From NCBI RefSeq assembly GCF_900187365.1, contig NZ_FYDG01000001.1, positions 62,001 through 126,000 on the forward strand: DNA of 64,000 bases, in the 5' to 3' direction. The DNA comes from Rhodoblastus acidophilus (GTDB taxonomy: Bacteria > Pseudomonadota > Alphaproteobacteria > Rhizobiales > Beijerinckiaceae). Under the pieces are notes generated by a model, which saw nothing but the letters and a program-made list of their open reading frames with translations, searched no databases and was not told where the DNA came from. The translations under genes and the position numbers were made by a program. Numbering within the stretch: the first letter of the stretch is position 1; each line of letters begins with the position of its first letter. Below are positions 57,020 through 64,000 of the stretch, piece after piece.

Positions 57020-57790
57020 TCAAGCGAACAGCGACGGCAGCGGCGCGAGACTTGCGATTTCGGCGAGGCGGCTTTTCAGAACGGCCGCCGTCGCCACGGC
57101 CTGCGGCCCGTCGCCATGAACGCAGATCGAATGAATCGGCGTCGGCAGGGTCTGGCCCGAGCGCGTCCTCAAGCCCCCGGCGGCGAGCATGGCCTCGACA
57201 TGCGCAAGACATTGCTCCGCCTCGTGCAGCACCGCGCCCGGCTGCGCGCGCGGGGTGAGCTGGCCGTCGTCCTCATAGGCGCGGTCGGCGTAGATTTCCA
57301 GCGCCGTAACAAGGTTTTCGCGCGCCCCCGCCGCCGCCAGCGCCGACAGCGCCGGGGCGAGCAGGATCAGCTTTGCGTCATAGGCCCGCGCGGCGCGGGC
57401 GATGGCTTGGGCGAGGTCGGGATCGCGGCAGGCCTGGTTGCTGAGGGCGCCATGCGGCTTGACATGGGTGAGCCGGGTCCCGGCCGCGCGCGCAAAAGCG
57501 TCAAGCGCGCCAAGCTGATAGAGGATAAAGGCCTCGACCTCCTCGTTCGAACATTTTAGCGCGCGACGGCCGAAGCCCTGGAGGTCGGGGTAGGACGGGT
57601 GCGCGCCGAGGCTGACGCCCGCTTCTCGCGCCGCCGCGACGGTGGCGCGCATCACCAGGGGATCGCCGGCGTGAAAACCGCAGGCGATATTGGCGGATTG
57701 CACGAGATTCAGCATCGCGGCGTCGTCGCCCATGCGCCACGCGCCAAAACTTTCGCCGAGGTCGGCGTTGAGGTTGAGCCGGGGTTTCAC
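57020..57790 (-). CDS. pxpA: 5-oxoprolinase subunit A (LamB/YcsF)
   Basis: A 256-residue LamB/YcsF protein. LNADLGESFGAWRMGDD and SANIACGFHAGDP near the start, and THVKPHGALSNQA in the middle, are the PxpA signatures, containing the metal-binding Asp and His residues. Start is GTG at 57788-57790. With PxpB and PxpC it opens 5-oxoproline with ATP to give glutamate. It lies 34 bases after pxpC in the operon order pxpB-pxpC-pxpA. Confidence 0.92.
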   Translation of the reverse strand: MKPRLNLNADLGESFGAWRMGDDAAMLNLVQSANIACGFHAGDPLVMRATVAAAREAGVSLGAHPSYPDLQGFGRRALKCSNEEVEAFILYQLGALDAFARAAGTRLTHVKPHGALSNQACRDPDLAQAIARAARAYDAKLILLAPALSALAAAGARENLVTALEIYADRAYEDDGQLTPRAQPGAVLHEAEQCLAHVEAMLAAGGLRTRSGQTLPTPIHSICVHGDGPQAVATAAVLKSRLAEIASLAPLPSLFA

Positions 57791-57824
57791 GCGAGGGCGG
57801 ACTTTTTGTGCGGAGACGGCGGCG

Positions 57825-58808
57825 TCACTCGCCCAAAATCGCGCCGGTGATGAGGTTCTCGCTCCACAGTTTTTCCTCGTCGAGGCCGCCGACGGGCCGC
57901 AGCATTTGACGCCAGGCCGCGAAAGTCTCGCGCCGCAGGTTTCGCGCCCGCGCCGCCTCCGCCAGATCGACCGGGGCGAAACACACGTCTTCGCCCGGCG
58001 AAACATGGGCCAGACGGTCAAGATCGGCCGAAATCACACAGCCGAGTCTGGCATAGCCGCCGGACGTTTGTCCATCCGCGCGCAAAACGATCGGCTGGCC
58101 GTCGCCAGGAACCTGAATCACGCCGGGCGCGACGCCGGCGCTGACGATATTGGCCCCTTCGGGACCATGGGCGAGGCGCGGGCCGGACAGGCGCAGGCCC
58201 ATGCGGTCGCTTTCGGGACGGACGGTCCAGCGCGCGGCGACAAAGGTTTCAAGGGTTTCCGGCGGAAACGCCTCCGGCCCCGGAATGAAGCGCAGCGGCC
58301 CGGCGCCGACCGCCAGTGGCGGCGCGGCGCGGTCCTCGCCCTCGGCGTCAGCGCAGACCAGCGCATCGCCGCGCGAAACGGCGCGGCCGAGGCCGGCGCG
58401 GGCATAGGTCGCGCGCGCGCCCAGCGCGAGCGGCGCGTCGAGGCCGCCGGAAAACGCGATATAGCCGGGCGCGCGGAAAAGTTTGAGCGCGAGGCGGTCG
58501 CCGGTTTGCAACAGTAGGCCGCGCCAGGATTCGATTGCCCGCGTCTCGCCGTCGCGAACCAGCGTCCCCGAAAAGGCGCCGGCGAGGCCGACGCGCGCCG
58601 GCCCCTGTTCGAACCGCAGGATTGGCGCCGCCAGCAGACATTCCAGCGCCGCCGCCTCTTCCGGCGCGCCGGCCAGAACATTGGCGGCGGCGCGCCAGCC
58701 CTGGTCGAGCGCGCCGGACAGCGGCACGCCGAGCTTGCGCCAGCCGGGGCGGCCCCGGTCCTGAATCGAGACGCCGAGGCCGGGATGTTCGACGATCAGT
58801 CGCGCCAT
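57825..58808 (-). CDS. pxpC: 5-oxoprolinase subunit C
   Basis: A 327-residue protein of the biotin-dependent carboxyltransferase-like family. EHPGLGVSIQDRGRPGWRKLGVPLSGALD is the conserved start and SDRMGLRLSGP the central motif. It forms the ATP-dependent kinase complex with PxpB. Its start overlaps the end of pxpB by 13 bases. Confidence 0.92.
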   Translation of the reverse strand: MARLIVEHPGLGVSIQDRGRPGWRKLGVPLSGALDQGWRAAANVLAGAPEEAAALECLLAAPILRFEQGPARVGLAGAFSGTLVRDGETRAIESWRGLLLQTGDRLALKLFRAPGYIAFSGGLDAPLALGARATYARAGLGRAVSRGDALVCADAEGEDRAAPPLAVGAGPLRFIPGPEAFPPETLETFVAARWTVRPESDRMGLRLSGPRLAHGPEGANIVSAGVAPGVIQVPGDGQPIVLRADGQTSGGYARLGCVISADLDRLAHVSPGEDVCFAPVDLAEAARARNLRRETFAAWRQMLRPVGGLDEEKLWSENLITGAILGE

Positions 58809-59500
58809 TGCCCCTCCAGCTCAAAAAATTCGTCGAGGCCGATCCGCCGCCAGCGCACGCGGTCGCCGGGCGCCAACAAGGTCGGCCGGAGCGCCCGCGC
58901 GTCGAACATTTTGAGCGGCGTGCGGCCGACCAGCCGCCAGCCGCCCGGGCTGGCGAAAGGATAAGCCGCGCACATGCCGTCGGCCACCGCCACCGAACGC
59001 GCCGGCACGGTTTTGCGCGGCGTGGCGAGGCGCGGCGCATCGAGATAGGGCGGCAGGCCGCCGAGATAGGCGAAGCCGGGCAGGAAGCCGAGCATATGGA
59101 CGTCGAAAGTTATGTGCGCGAAAGCGTCGAGCCAGGCGCCGGGCGAGAGGCCGTTGACTTGCGCCACTTCGGCCAGATCCGGCGCAAAATCGCCCTCGGC
59201 GCAGAACGGCAGCTCATGCGATTCGCCCGTCCGGGGCGGCGCCGGCGCCGCGATCAGGCGATGGCACAAATCCTCCAGCGCCGCGAATGGCAGGACGTCC
59301 GGATCATGCCACAGCGTGACCGAGGCGAAGGCGGGCGCCCATTCCAGCAGGCCGGGCGGCGGCGCCGCCGCCAGCGCCGCGCAAAAGGCGTGGGCGCGGG
59401 CGTTGAGCGCGGGGTCGATGGCCGCGCCGAAACATAGCGTCGCCGCCGCGTCGCCCAAGGGGAGAAGTGTTGTAGCCGTCACGCGTTGAACATCTTCCAA
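58796..59500 (-). CDS. pxpB: 5-oxoprolinase subunit B
   Basis: A 234-residue allophanate-hydrolase-subunit-1-like protein. HMLGFLPGFAYLGGLPPYLDAPRLATPRKTVPARSVAVA (typical GFxPGFAYLGGL and PR...VPAGSV pattern) and PFASPGGWRLVGRTPLKMFD are diagnostic. First gene of the pxp operon, 65 bases from the divergent sensor kinase gene. The N-terminus is slightly longer than usual. Confidence 0.92.
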   Translation of the reverse strand: MEDVQRVTATTLLPLGDAAATLCFGAAIDPALNARAHAFCAALAAAPPPGLLEWAPAFASVTLWHDPDVLPFAALEDLCHRLIAAPAPPRTGESHELPFCAEGDFAPDLAEVAQVNGLSPGAWLDAFAHITFDVHMLGFLPGFAYLGGLPPYLDAPRLATPRKTVPARSVAVADGMCAAYPFASPGGWRLVGRTPLKMFDARALRPTLLAPGDRVRWRRIGLDEFFELEGQWRD

Positions 59501-59565
59501 GGTCCGGGTTTTTTCCAGCGGCGATTTGTGCTGCGCTCTGGCTTGGAAACGCGGCGAGGGCGAAA

Positions 59566-60990
59566 ATGGTTGCGCGGAGCGGTTGGGTGGAGACGGCGCG
59601 GACGGCCCTGCTGTTCGCGCTGCCGCTCGCCCTCGCCGCGCTGCTCGGCGCGCAGGCGCTCGACGCCGATTACCTTGTGCTGCGCGACCGGGCGCGGCGC
59701 GACACGGCGCGGGTGGCCGAGGCCTTTTCCGGCGCCGCCGTCAACGAAGTGACCGAACTCGCCGCCTTCGCCCGGCTGCATGTGGACCGGAGCGCGCGCG
59801 ACGCCGCCCCGGAAGCCGCGCTGTGGCGGGTGATCTACACCTATGATCTCGGCCTGCTGGTGCTGAAGCGGCGCGGCGAGCGCCTGCTGTTCCCGCCCGA
59901 AGACCCCCTCGCGATGCCGAAAATGTGGGAGGAGCGGCTGCGGGCGCTGACGGCGGTGGCCGACCTGCTGCGCGAGGGCGATTTCGTCAACGGCTGGTTT
60001 CCCAATATCGCCGGAGAATATTATTTCGAGTGCCGCCGCTCCGGGGCCGGCGCCGAGCGTGAGGAAAACTGCATCGCGCTGGCGAGCCCGCAGATTTTCC
60101 CCACCCTGTTCGGCGTGCTCGACGAATTCGCCGCCGTGACGCCCGGCTGGGCGTTCCGGCTGCGCGATCCGTTCGACCGCATCGTCTGGAGCAAGGGCGA
60201 GGGCGGAACCTTCGAATCCTTCACCCAGGGCGGCGCGCTGCATGGCTGGGTGGTGGAGCTGTCCGGCGCGCCCGACGCGCGGCGCGGCGCGCTGGGGCGG
60301 CTGGCGCTGGCCGCGCCGCTGGCGCTGGTCTGGCTGCTGCTGGTGTTTCAGGCGCGGCGCGCGCAAAACGCCCAAGAGGCGGAAAGCGCGGCGCGCATGA
60401 CGCTGCTGACCCAGCTTTCGCACGATCTGCGCACGCCGCTCGCCAATCTGAAGCTTTACGCCGAACTGATCCGCCGCAAGAGCGAAAGCCCGGATATCGC
60501 GCGCTATTGCGCCGTGCTGACCGACGAGATCGACCGGCTCGACGCGCTGGCCGGCGCGACCCTGTCGCAAGGCGCCGCCGTCGCCGCGTCCCCGCTCGAA
60601 ACCGCCGATCCCGGCGCGCTGGCGCGGGAGATCGCGGCGCGTTACGCCGGCCTGCTCGCGGCCTCCTCCTGCTTTTGCGAGGTGAGCAGCGCGGTCGAAG
60701 GCGAGCGGCGCTTCGCTGTGCAGGCGTTCGAGCGCATTCTGGTCAATCTGCTCGACAACGCCCGCAAACATGCGCCGGGGCGCATCGAGGTCGGCGTGGC
60801 GGAAAGCGGCGGCTTGCTGGTCCTGACCGTGCGCGACCATGGCGGCGCGCCGACGGCGCCCCGGAAGTCGCATGGCGTCGGCCTGTCGATCGTGCGCGAA
60901 CTGGCGCGGGTTCACGGCGGCGGCTTCACCCTGTCCGCCGCCCCTCCCGGCCTGATCGCGCGGGTGACTCTGAGAATGGAAGTCCCATGA
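59566..60990 (+). CDS. Sensor histidine kinase
   Basis: A 474-residue membrane kinase. Helices at about 12-31 and 245-262 frame a periplasmic sensor domain of about 210 residues with two Cys. The phosphorylated His286 is in TQLSHDLRTPLANL, the N box is NLLDNARKHAPG, G1 is VRDHGG and G2 SHGVGLSIVRELARVHGG. The G1 box lacks the last conserved Gly, a small departure. No HAMP is clear. Its stop overlaps the response regulator start as ATGA. It is divergent from the oxoprolinase operon. Confidence 0.9.
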   Translation: MVARSGWVETARTALLFALPLALAALLGAQALDADYLVLRDRARRDTARVAEAFSGAAVNEVTELAAFARLHVDRSARDAAPEAALWRVIYTYDLGLLVLKRRGERLLFPPEDPLAMPKMWEERLRALTAVADLLREGDFVNGWFPNIAGEYYFECRRSGAGAEREENCIALASPQIFPTLFGVLDEFAAVTPGWAFRLRDPFDRIVWSKGEGGTFESFTQGGALHGWVVELSGAPDARRGALGRLALAAPLALVWLLLVFQARRAQNAQEAESAARMTLLTQLSHDLRTPLANLKLYAELIRRKSESPDIARYCAVLTDEIDRLDALAGATLSQGAAVAASPLETADPGALAREIAARYAGLLAASSCFCEVSSAVEGERRFAVQAFERILVNLLDNARKHAPGRIEVGVAESGGLLVLTVRDHGGAPTAPRKSHGVGLSIVRELARVHGGGFTLSAAPPGLIARVTLRMEVP

Positions 60991-61691
60991 AAATCCTCAT
61001 CGCCGAGGACGATCCCAATCTGCGCGCCGGGCTGACCGACCTTCTGGCGCTGGAGGGCCTCGACTGCATCGTCGCGGAGGACGGCGAGGCCGCCTGGGAC
61101 GCCTTTGTCGAACAGGCCCCGGCCCTGTGCCTGTTGGACGTGATGATGCCGCGCCTCGACGGGCTGGCGCTGTGCCGCCGCATCCGCGAGCGCGATCCCG
61201 CCACCCCGATCCTGCTGCTGTCGGCGCGCGGCGCGGAGATCGACCGCGTGGTGGGGCTGGAGATCGGCGCCGACGATTACATTTCCAAGCCGTTTTCCGC
61301 GCGCGAACTGGTGGCGCGGATCAAGGCCGCGCTGCGGCGCGTCCGGCCGCCCGCCGCTCCCGCCGCCATGGACAAGACGTTTCGCATGGGCGACCTGACG
61401 GTCGACCCCGACGCTTTGCGCGCGACGCGCGGGGACGCGGCCGAGAGCGGCGCGGCGCAGATCGACCTCGCGCCGCGCGAGCTGGCGGTGTTGCGGGCGC
61501 TTTATGAGCGCCGGGGCAAGCCGGTGTCGCGCGACGAATTGTTCGATCTGGCCTGGGGGCGCGGCTATATGCCCAACAGCCGCGCGCTCGACCAATATGT
61601 CTCCTCGCTGCGGAAAAAGATCGAGCTGGACCCGGCCCGGCCGCGCATCATCCAGACCGTGCATGGCGTCGGCTATCGCTATGAGGCGTAA
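60987..61691 (+). CDS. OmpR-family response regulator
   Basis: A 234-residue regulator. The receiver domain has Asp8-Asp9, phospho-acceptor Asp51 in LLDVMMPRLDG, Ser79 and Lys101 in DYISKPFSA. The C-terminal winged helix (about 130-234) contains LAPRELAVLRALYERRG and SRALDQYVSSLRKKIE...HGVGYRYEA. Partner of the upstream kinase through an ATGA overlap. Targets are unknown; the divergent pxp operon is one candidate. Confidence 0.94.
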   Translation: MKILIAEDDPNLRAGLTDLLALEGLDCIVAEDGEAAWDAFVEQAPALCLLDVMMPRLDGLALCRRIRERDPATPILLLSARGAEIDRVVGLEIGADDYISKPFSARELVARIKAALRRVRPPAAPAAMDKTFRMGDLTVDPDALRATRGDAAESGAAQIDLAPRELAVLRALYERRGKPVSRDELFDLAWGRGYMPNSRALDQYVSSLRKKIELDPARPRIIQTVHGVGYRYEA

Positions 61692-61694
61692 AGC

Positions 61695-62105
61695 CTACCA
61701 GCGGTCGAGGTTGATTTTCTGATCGGGAACCGATCCATGGAACAGCGGGCGCACCAAGCCGGGGGCGAGCCAGCCCGAGGGGCCGTAGAGCGACAGCGCG
61801 CGGTCGCAGGCGCCGCGGAAACGGTTGCTGTCATAGGCGTCGGCGTGCTGACGCGCATAGGCGAAGCCGAAAACCTTGACGTAATGGCCGTCCATGGCGA
61901 TGCGGTGGACGTCGCGAAACAAAGCGAGGGCGGCGGGGTCCATGGCATAGTTCGCGCACATCTCGCTCCAGGCGGTGGCGTCGGCGATGAGGCGAATCAA
62001 GGCGTCGTTATGGGCGGCGTGGACGCGCTTGTGAACGGGCGCTTTCGCCTCGGCGCCGACGCAGCACGCCAGCAAGACGGCCAGGATGACAAGCGTTTTC
62101 CTCAT
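61695..62105 (-). CDS. Small exported protein, function unknown
   Basis: A 136-residue protein with a signal peptide (RKTLVILAVLLACCVGAEA). The mature part has three Cys (MCANYA, FRGACDR) and is mostly helical (ALIRLIADATAWSEMCANYAMD). I do not recognise it. It is convergent with the response regulator, three bases apart. The ATG at 62103-62105 starts the signal peptide; the upstream open frame is GC-driven. Confidence 0.65.
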   Translation of the reverse strand: MRKTLVILAVLLACCVGAEAKAPVHKRVHAAHNDALIRLIADATAWSEMCANYAMDPAALALFRDVHRIAMDGHYVKVFGFAYARQHADAYDSNRFRGACDRALSLYGPSGWLAPGLVRPLFHGSVPDQKINLDRW

Positions 62106-62272
62106 GGGCGACGGCTCCCTTGGCGACGCCGCATTGTCGGGCCGAAAGCGCCGAGGATCAAGCGGGGGCGCGGCGAAAAAGCCGGGGAACTTTCGCCTGC
62201 CGCCGGCGTTGCCGCCCGCAGGCCGGCCCCGACCGGCCGCACTCCCTCCAACATGACCCGAACGAGGCTCGC

Positions 62273-62530
62273 ATGGCCGCACCCTTCACGACCTATGGCG
62301 CGATGGCCGCCGCGATGGTGATCGCAGGCGCCGTTCAAACCCTCCCCGCCCAAGCCCAGACCGCCGCCCCGCCGCGCGACGACGTTGATCCGCCGACCGG
62401 GACGATCACCGGCCCGCGTGGCGCCGCGCCCAGCGCCGAGCCGACCGATCGCGGCGGCGGCCCCGCCTTGAAACGATCGCAGGAGCGCCGGGAAGCTCCC
62501 TCCAGCGGCGACCGCGACGATACCGATTGA
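62273..62530 (+). CDS. Small exported Pro/Asp-rich protein
   Basis: An 85-residue protein. Residues 1-29 form a signal peptide (YGAMAAAMVIAGAVQTLPAQA). The mature part is disordered, rich in Pro, Asp and Arg (APPRDDVDPPTGTITGPRG). It resembles in style the protein at 42339-42641 (signal peptide ending in QTxxAQ followed by a low-complexity tail), with no clear sequence alignment. Function unknown. Confidence 0.5.
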   Translation: MAAPFTTYGAMAAAMVIAGAVQTLPAQAQTAAPPRDDVDPPTGTITGPRGAAPSAEPTDRGGGPALKRSQERREAPSSGDRDDTD

Positions 62531-62539
62531 GGGCGCGCC

Positions 62540-63115
62540 TCAGCCCGGAAACAGGCTCTCCAGCGGGAAACGGTAATAGATCGAGAGAATGTCCGCGCCC
62601 GGATTCGGCTTGTGATAGACGTTGCGCGAGATATTGGCGTTGGAAATGTGGCTGATGGCGACGCCGAAACGCGAGCGGTCGGTGAATTCGTAGGACAGTT
62701 CCAGCGACGTGCGGAACTCCAGCGGATAGTTCAGCCGTTTGCCGTCGCCCGGCAAGTAAAGGCCGGGCTCGAATTTCGGCGTGAAATGCAGCGGGCCGTA
62801 ATTGACGTCATAGGCGACGCCGGCTCCCATCCAGGTCGATGCGCGCGTGGTGATTTCCACGCCCGCCGTCGGATGCAGACGTCCGTAGATTTCCGGCGTC
62901 GGCAGGAAATTGTAGCCGCCCATGATTTCCAGCCGGCCGTCCATCGCCCGATAATGCGGCCGGTTGTAGTCCACCTTGAAAAAGGCGATGCGCGGGTCGA
63001 GGAAGGTTTCGTCGAACTGGCCGAGGCCGACGCCGATCAGGGTGGGGTCGCCCGCCAGGGCTGGCGACGCCGCAGCGAGCATGACGCCCGCCGCCAGAAT
63101 TTCGCGCAAACGCAT
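62540..63115 (-). CDS. PagL-like lipid A 3-O-deacylase
   Basis: A 191-residue outer-membrane barrel protein with a signal peptide (ILAAGVMLAAASPALA). The C-terminal motif HISNANISRN with His156 and Ser158, then NPGADILSIYYRF, is the PagL active-site pattern; the family usually has Glu where Asp175 is found here. Alternating hydrophobic strands fit an eight-stranded barrel. It would remove the 3-O-acyl chain from lipid A. Single gene. Confidence 0.82.
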   Translation of the reverse strand: MRLREILAAGVMLAAASPALAGDPTLIGVGLGQFDETFLDPRIAFFKVDYNRPHYRAMDGRLEIMGGYNFLPTPEIYGRLHPTAGVEITTRASTWMGAGVAYDVNYGPLHFTPKFEPGLYLPGDGKRLNYPLEFRTSLELSYEFTDRSRFGVAISHISNANISRNVYHKPNPGADILSIYYRFPLESLFPG

Positions 63116-63246
63116 CCGCCCTGCTCTCCCCTTAAGCCCGCGCGAGAACGGCCGCGACTCGCACTAGGCCGGCGGGAGCTTAGTGGGCGACGCCCGCCCA
63201 GGCAATGACATTTGCGCCACAGGGCGCGGCAAAGGCGGCGGGCGCG

Positions 63247-63510
63247 TCAGCGATAACCGCCCTGATAACCGCCTTGAGCGCCGCCGCCCTGATAACCGCC
63301 GCCCTGCCGCATCTGCTGCAGGCGTTTCTGCTTGTAGTAATGGCGGGCGGCGATGCAGCCGGCGAGCGCGCCGGTCCAGGTGTGATGCACCGCATGGCCC
63401 GCGATGCCGCCGGCCACGGCGCCGCGGATGCAGCCCTTGGCTTCCGCCTGCCCGGCGAGACCGATGGAGCCGGCAAGCGAAATGACAGCGGCGGCGAAGA
63501 TTTTGTTCAT
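63247..63510 (-). CDS. Small Gly-rich exported protein
   Basis: An 87-residue protein with a signal peptide (KIFAAAVISLAGSIGLAGQAEA). GCIRGAVAGGIAGHAVHHTWTGALAGCIAARHYYKQKR has a glycine-zipper-like pattern with two Cys and several His; the C-terminus repeats GGYQGG. Similar short proteins are common in this bacterial order. The ATG at 63508-63510 fits the signal peptide. Function unknown. Confidence 0.65.
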   Translation of the reverse strand: MNKIFAAAVISLAGSIGLAGQAEAKGCIRGAVAGGIAGHAVHHTWTGALAGCIAARHYYKQKRLQQMRQGGGYQGGGAQGGYQGGYR

Positions 63511-63595
63511 GCCAATCCCCGATGCGTTCGACGCGGCGATGACGCGCTTTCCCAATATAGGGCGCGGCCGCGCGTCGTCGCCATGCTCTTTATGA

Positions 63596-64000
63596 TTACG
63601 CCGGCTTCAACGCGCCCCGGCGCGCCAAGGCCACGACGACCAGGAAGCTCATCGACAGCAGCAGGGCGGACAGGCCATAGGCGAGGCCCGGCTGCTTGCC
63701 GCTGGCGATCTCGAAGGCCAGCAATTGCGTGAACGTGATCGGGCCGATCATGCCGGACACGCCGCGCAGCGACGACACCGCGCCCTGCAGGGTTCCCTGC
63801 TCGGACACGCCGACGAACCGGGTCGCCATCGACTGCATGGCGGGCGCGGCCAAACCCCACAGCGCGATCAGCGGGATCGAGGCGATGAACGCCCAGCCGA
63901 CGGGCGCCACCGCGAAGCCGACGAAGCCGGCGACGCCGAACAACAGGCCCGCCACCGCCGACGGCGTTTCGCCAAAGCGCTTGACCGTCTGCCGCACCAG
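63596..64000 (-). CDS. MFS transporter (TCR/Tet type), N-terminal part beyond window
   Basis: The C-terminal about 135 residues of a 12-helix carrier; the start lies past base 64000. GLLFGVAGFVGFAVAP, ALWGLAAPAMQSMATRFVGVSEQGTLQGAVSSLRGVSGMIGP is the TetA-like second-half pattern (given here split: PAMQSMATRFVGVSEQGTLQG). It would be a drug or metabolite exporter. The stop at 63596 leads to a basic tail RRGALKPA. Confidence 0.75.
   Translation of the reverse strand: MVRQTVKRFGETPSAVAGLLFGVAGFVGFAVAPVGWAFIASIPLIALWGLAAPAMQSMATRFVGVSEQGTLQGAVSSLRGVSGMIGPITFTQLLAFEIASGKQPGLAYGLSALLLSMSFLVVVALARRGALKPA

Noticed and set aside
55276-57258. A 660-codon plus-strand frame across the tandem repeat and DUF2252 gene
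   Set aside because: It joins unrelated sequence through the 42-bp repeats and opposes the DUF2252 gene, which carries its family motifs.

Overview
This window is a chromosomal segment of a GC-rich alphaproteobacterium, most likely a member of the Hyphomicrobiales (Rhizobiales; Methylocystaceae/Beijerinckiaceae-like). The basis is the strong G/C bias at third codon positions, an alphaproteobacterial SOS box (GTTC-N7-GTTC) between ssb and uvrA, a STAS-MlaE/MlaF/MCE/lipoprotein operon in the order usual for that class, and the dispersed palindromic repeats. I see no rRNA, tRNA, CRISPR array, insertion sequence or prophage. The organism call is inference.

Region 1 (about 1-27,250) is a large catabolic island for amines and amino acids. 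On the left, alr-dadA (alanine racemase and D-amino acid dehydrogenase) is followed by marR and a FUSC-type exporter cut by the window edge. A MocR/GabR-type regulator is divergent from gabT-gabD (GABA or 5-aminovalerate to succinate or glutarate). Then come a glutamine amidotransferase and a glutamine-synthetase-like ligase (PuuD/PuuA type), a GntR/FCD regulator, an aldehyde dehydrogenase, a class III diamine aminotransferase, a complete putrescine-type ABC importer (potFGHI), a TyrR-like sigma-54 activator and a second PuuA-like ligase. The island ends with a glutarate module: LysR regulator, MFS transporter, glutaryl-CoA dehydrogenase and a family III CoA-transferase. Together these can import C4/C5 diamines, convert them through gamma-glutamylation or direct transamination to GABA or 5-aminovalerate, and send the products to the TCA cycle or to glutaryl-CoA. 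Alr-DadA could recycle the alanine made by a pyruvate-linked transaminase. TGTGATCACA-type palindromes upstream of both ligase genes and of the aldehyde dehydrogenase suggest a shared operator, probably for the GntR protein.

Region 2 (27,300-36,350) is housekeeping: ssb and uvrA around a shared SOS box, a probable three-hairpin small RNA after uvrA, the Mla-type lipid transport operon, a dipeptide epimerase and a small exported protein.

Region 3 (36,330-40,300) holds an unusual three-gene cluster on the minus strand: a soluble-looking M48 metalloprotease, a 164-residue protein and a Gln/Gly-rich low-complexity protein carrying a 17-residue motif three times. A 1-Cys peroxiredoxin and a PhoH-like ATPase follow. 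This cluster is the best candidate in the window for something undescribed.

Region 4 (40,500-64,000) is mixed: an orphan PLP enzyme, small Gly/Pro-rich exported proteins, an aminotransferase, DsbA-like and TlpA-like thioredoxin-fold proteins, a peptidoglycan amidase, a UbiH-like monooxygenase, xthA, a malonyl-CoA synthetase, an aldose epimerase, a CPA1 antiporter, a GntP-type permease, DUF4422 and DUF2252 proteins, 5-oxoprolinase genes pxpB-pxpC-pxpA, a two-component system, a PagL-like lipid A deacylase and a truncated MFS transporter. Short tandem repeats with a 15 bp period (or 30 bp) recur at several places.
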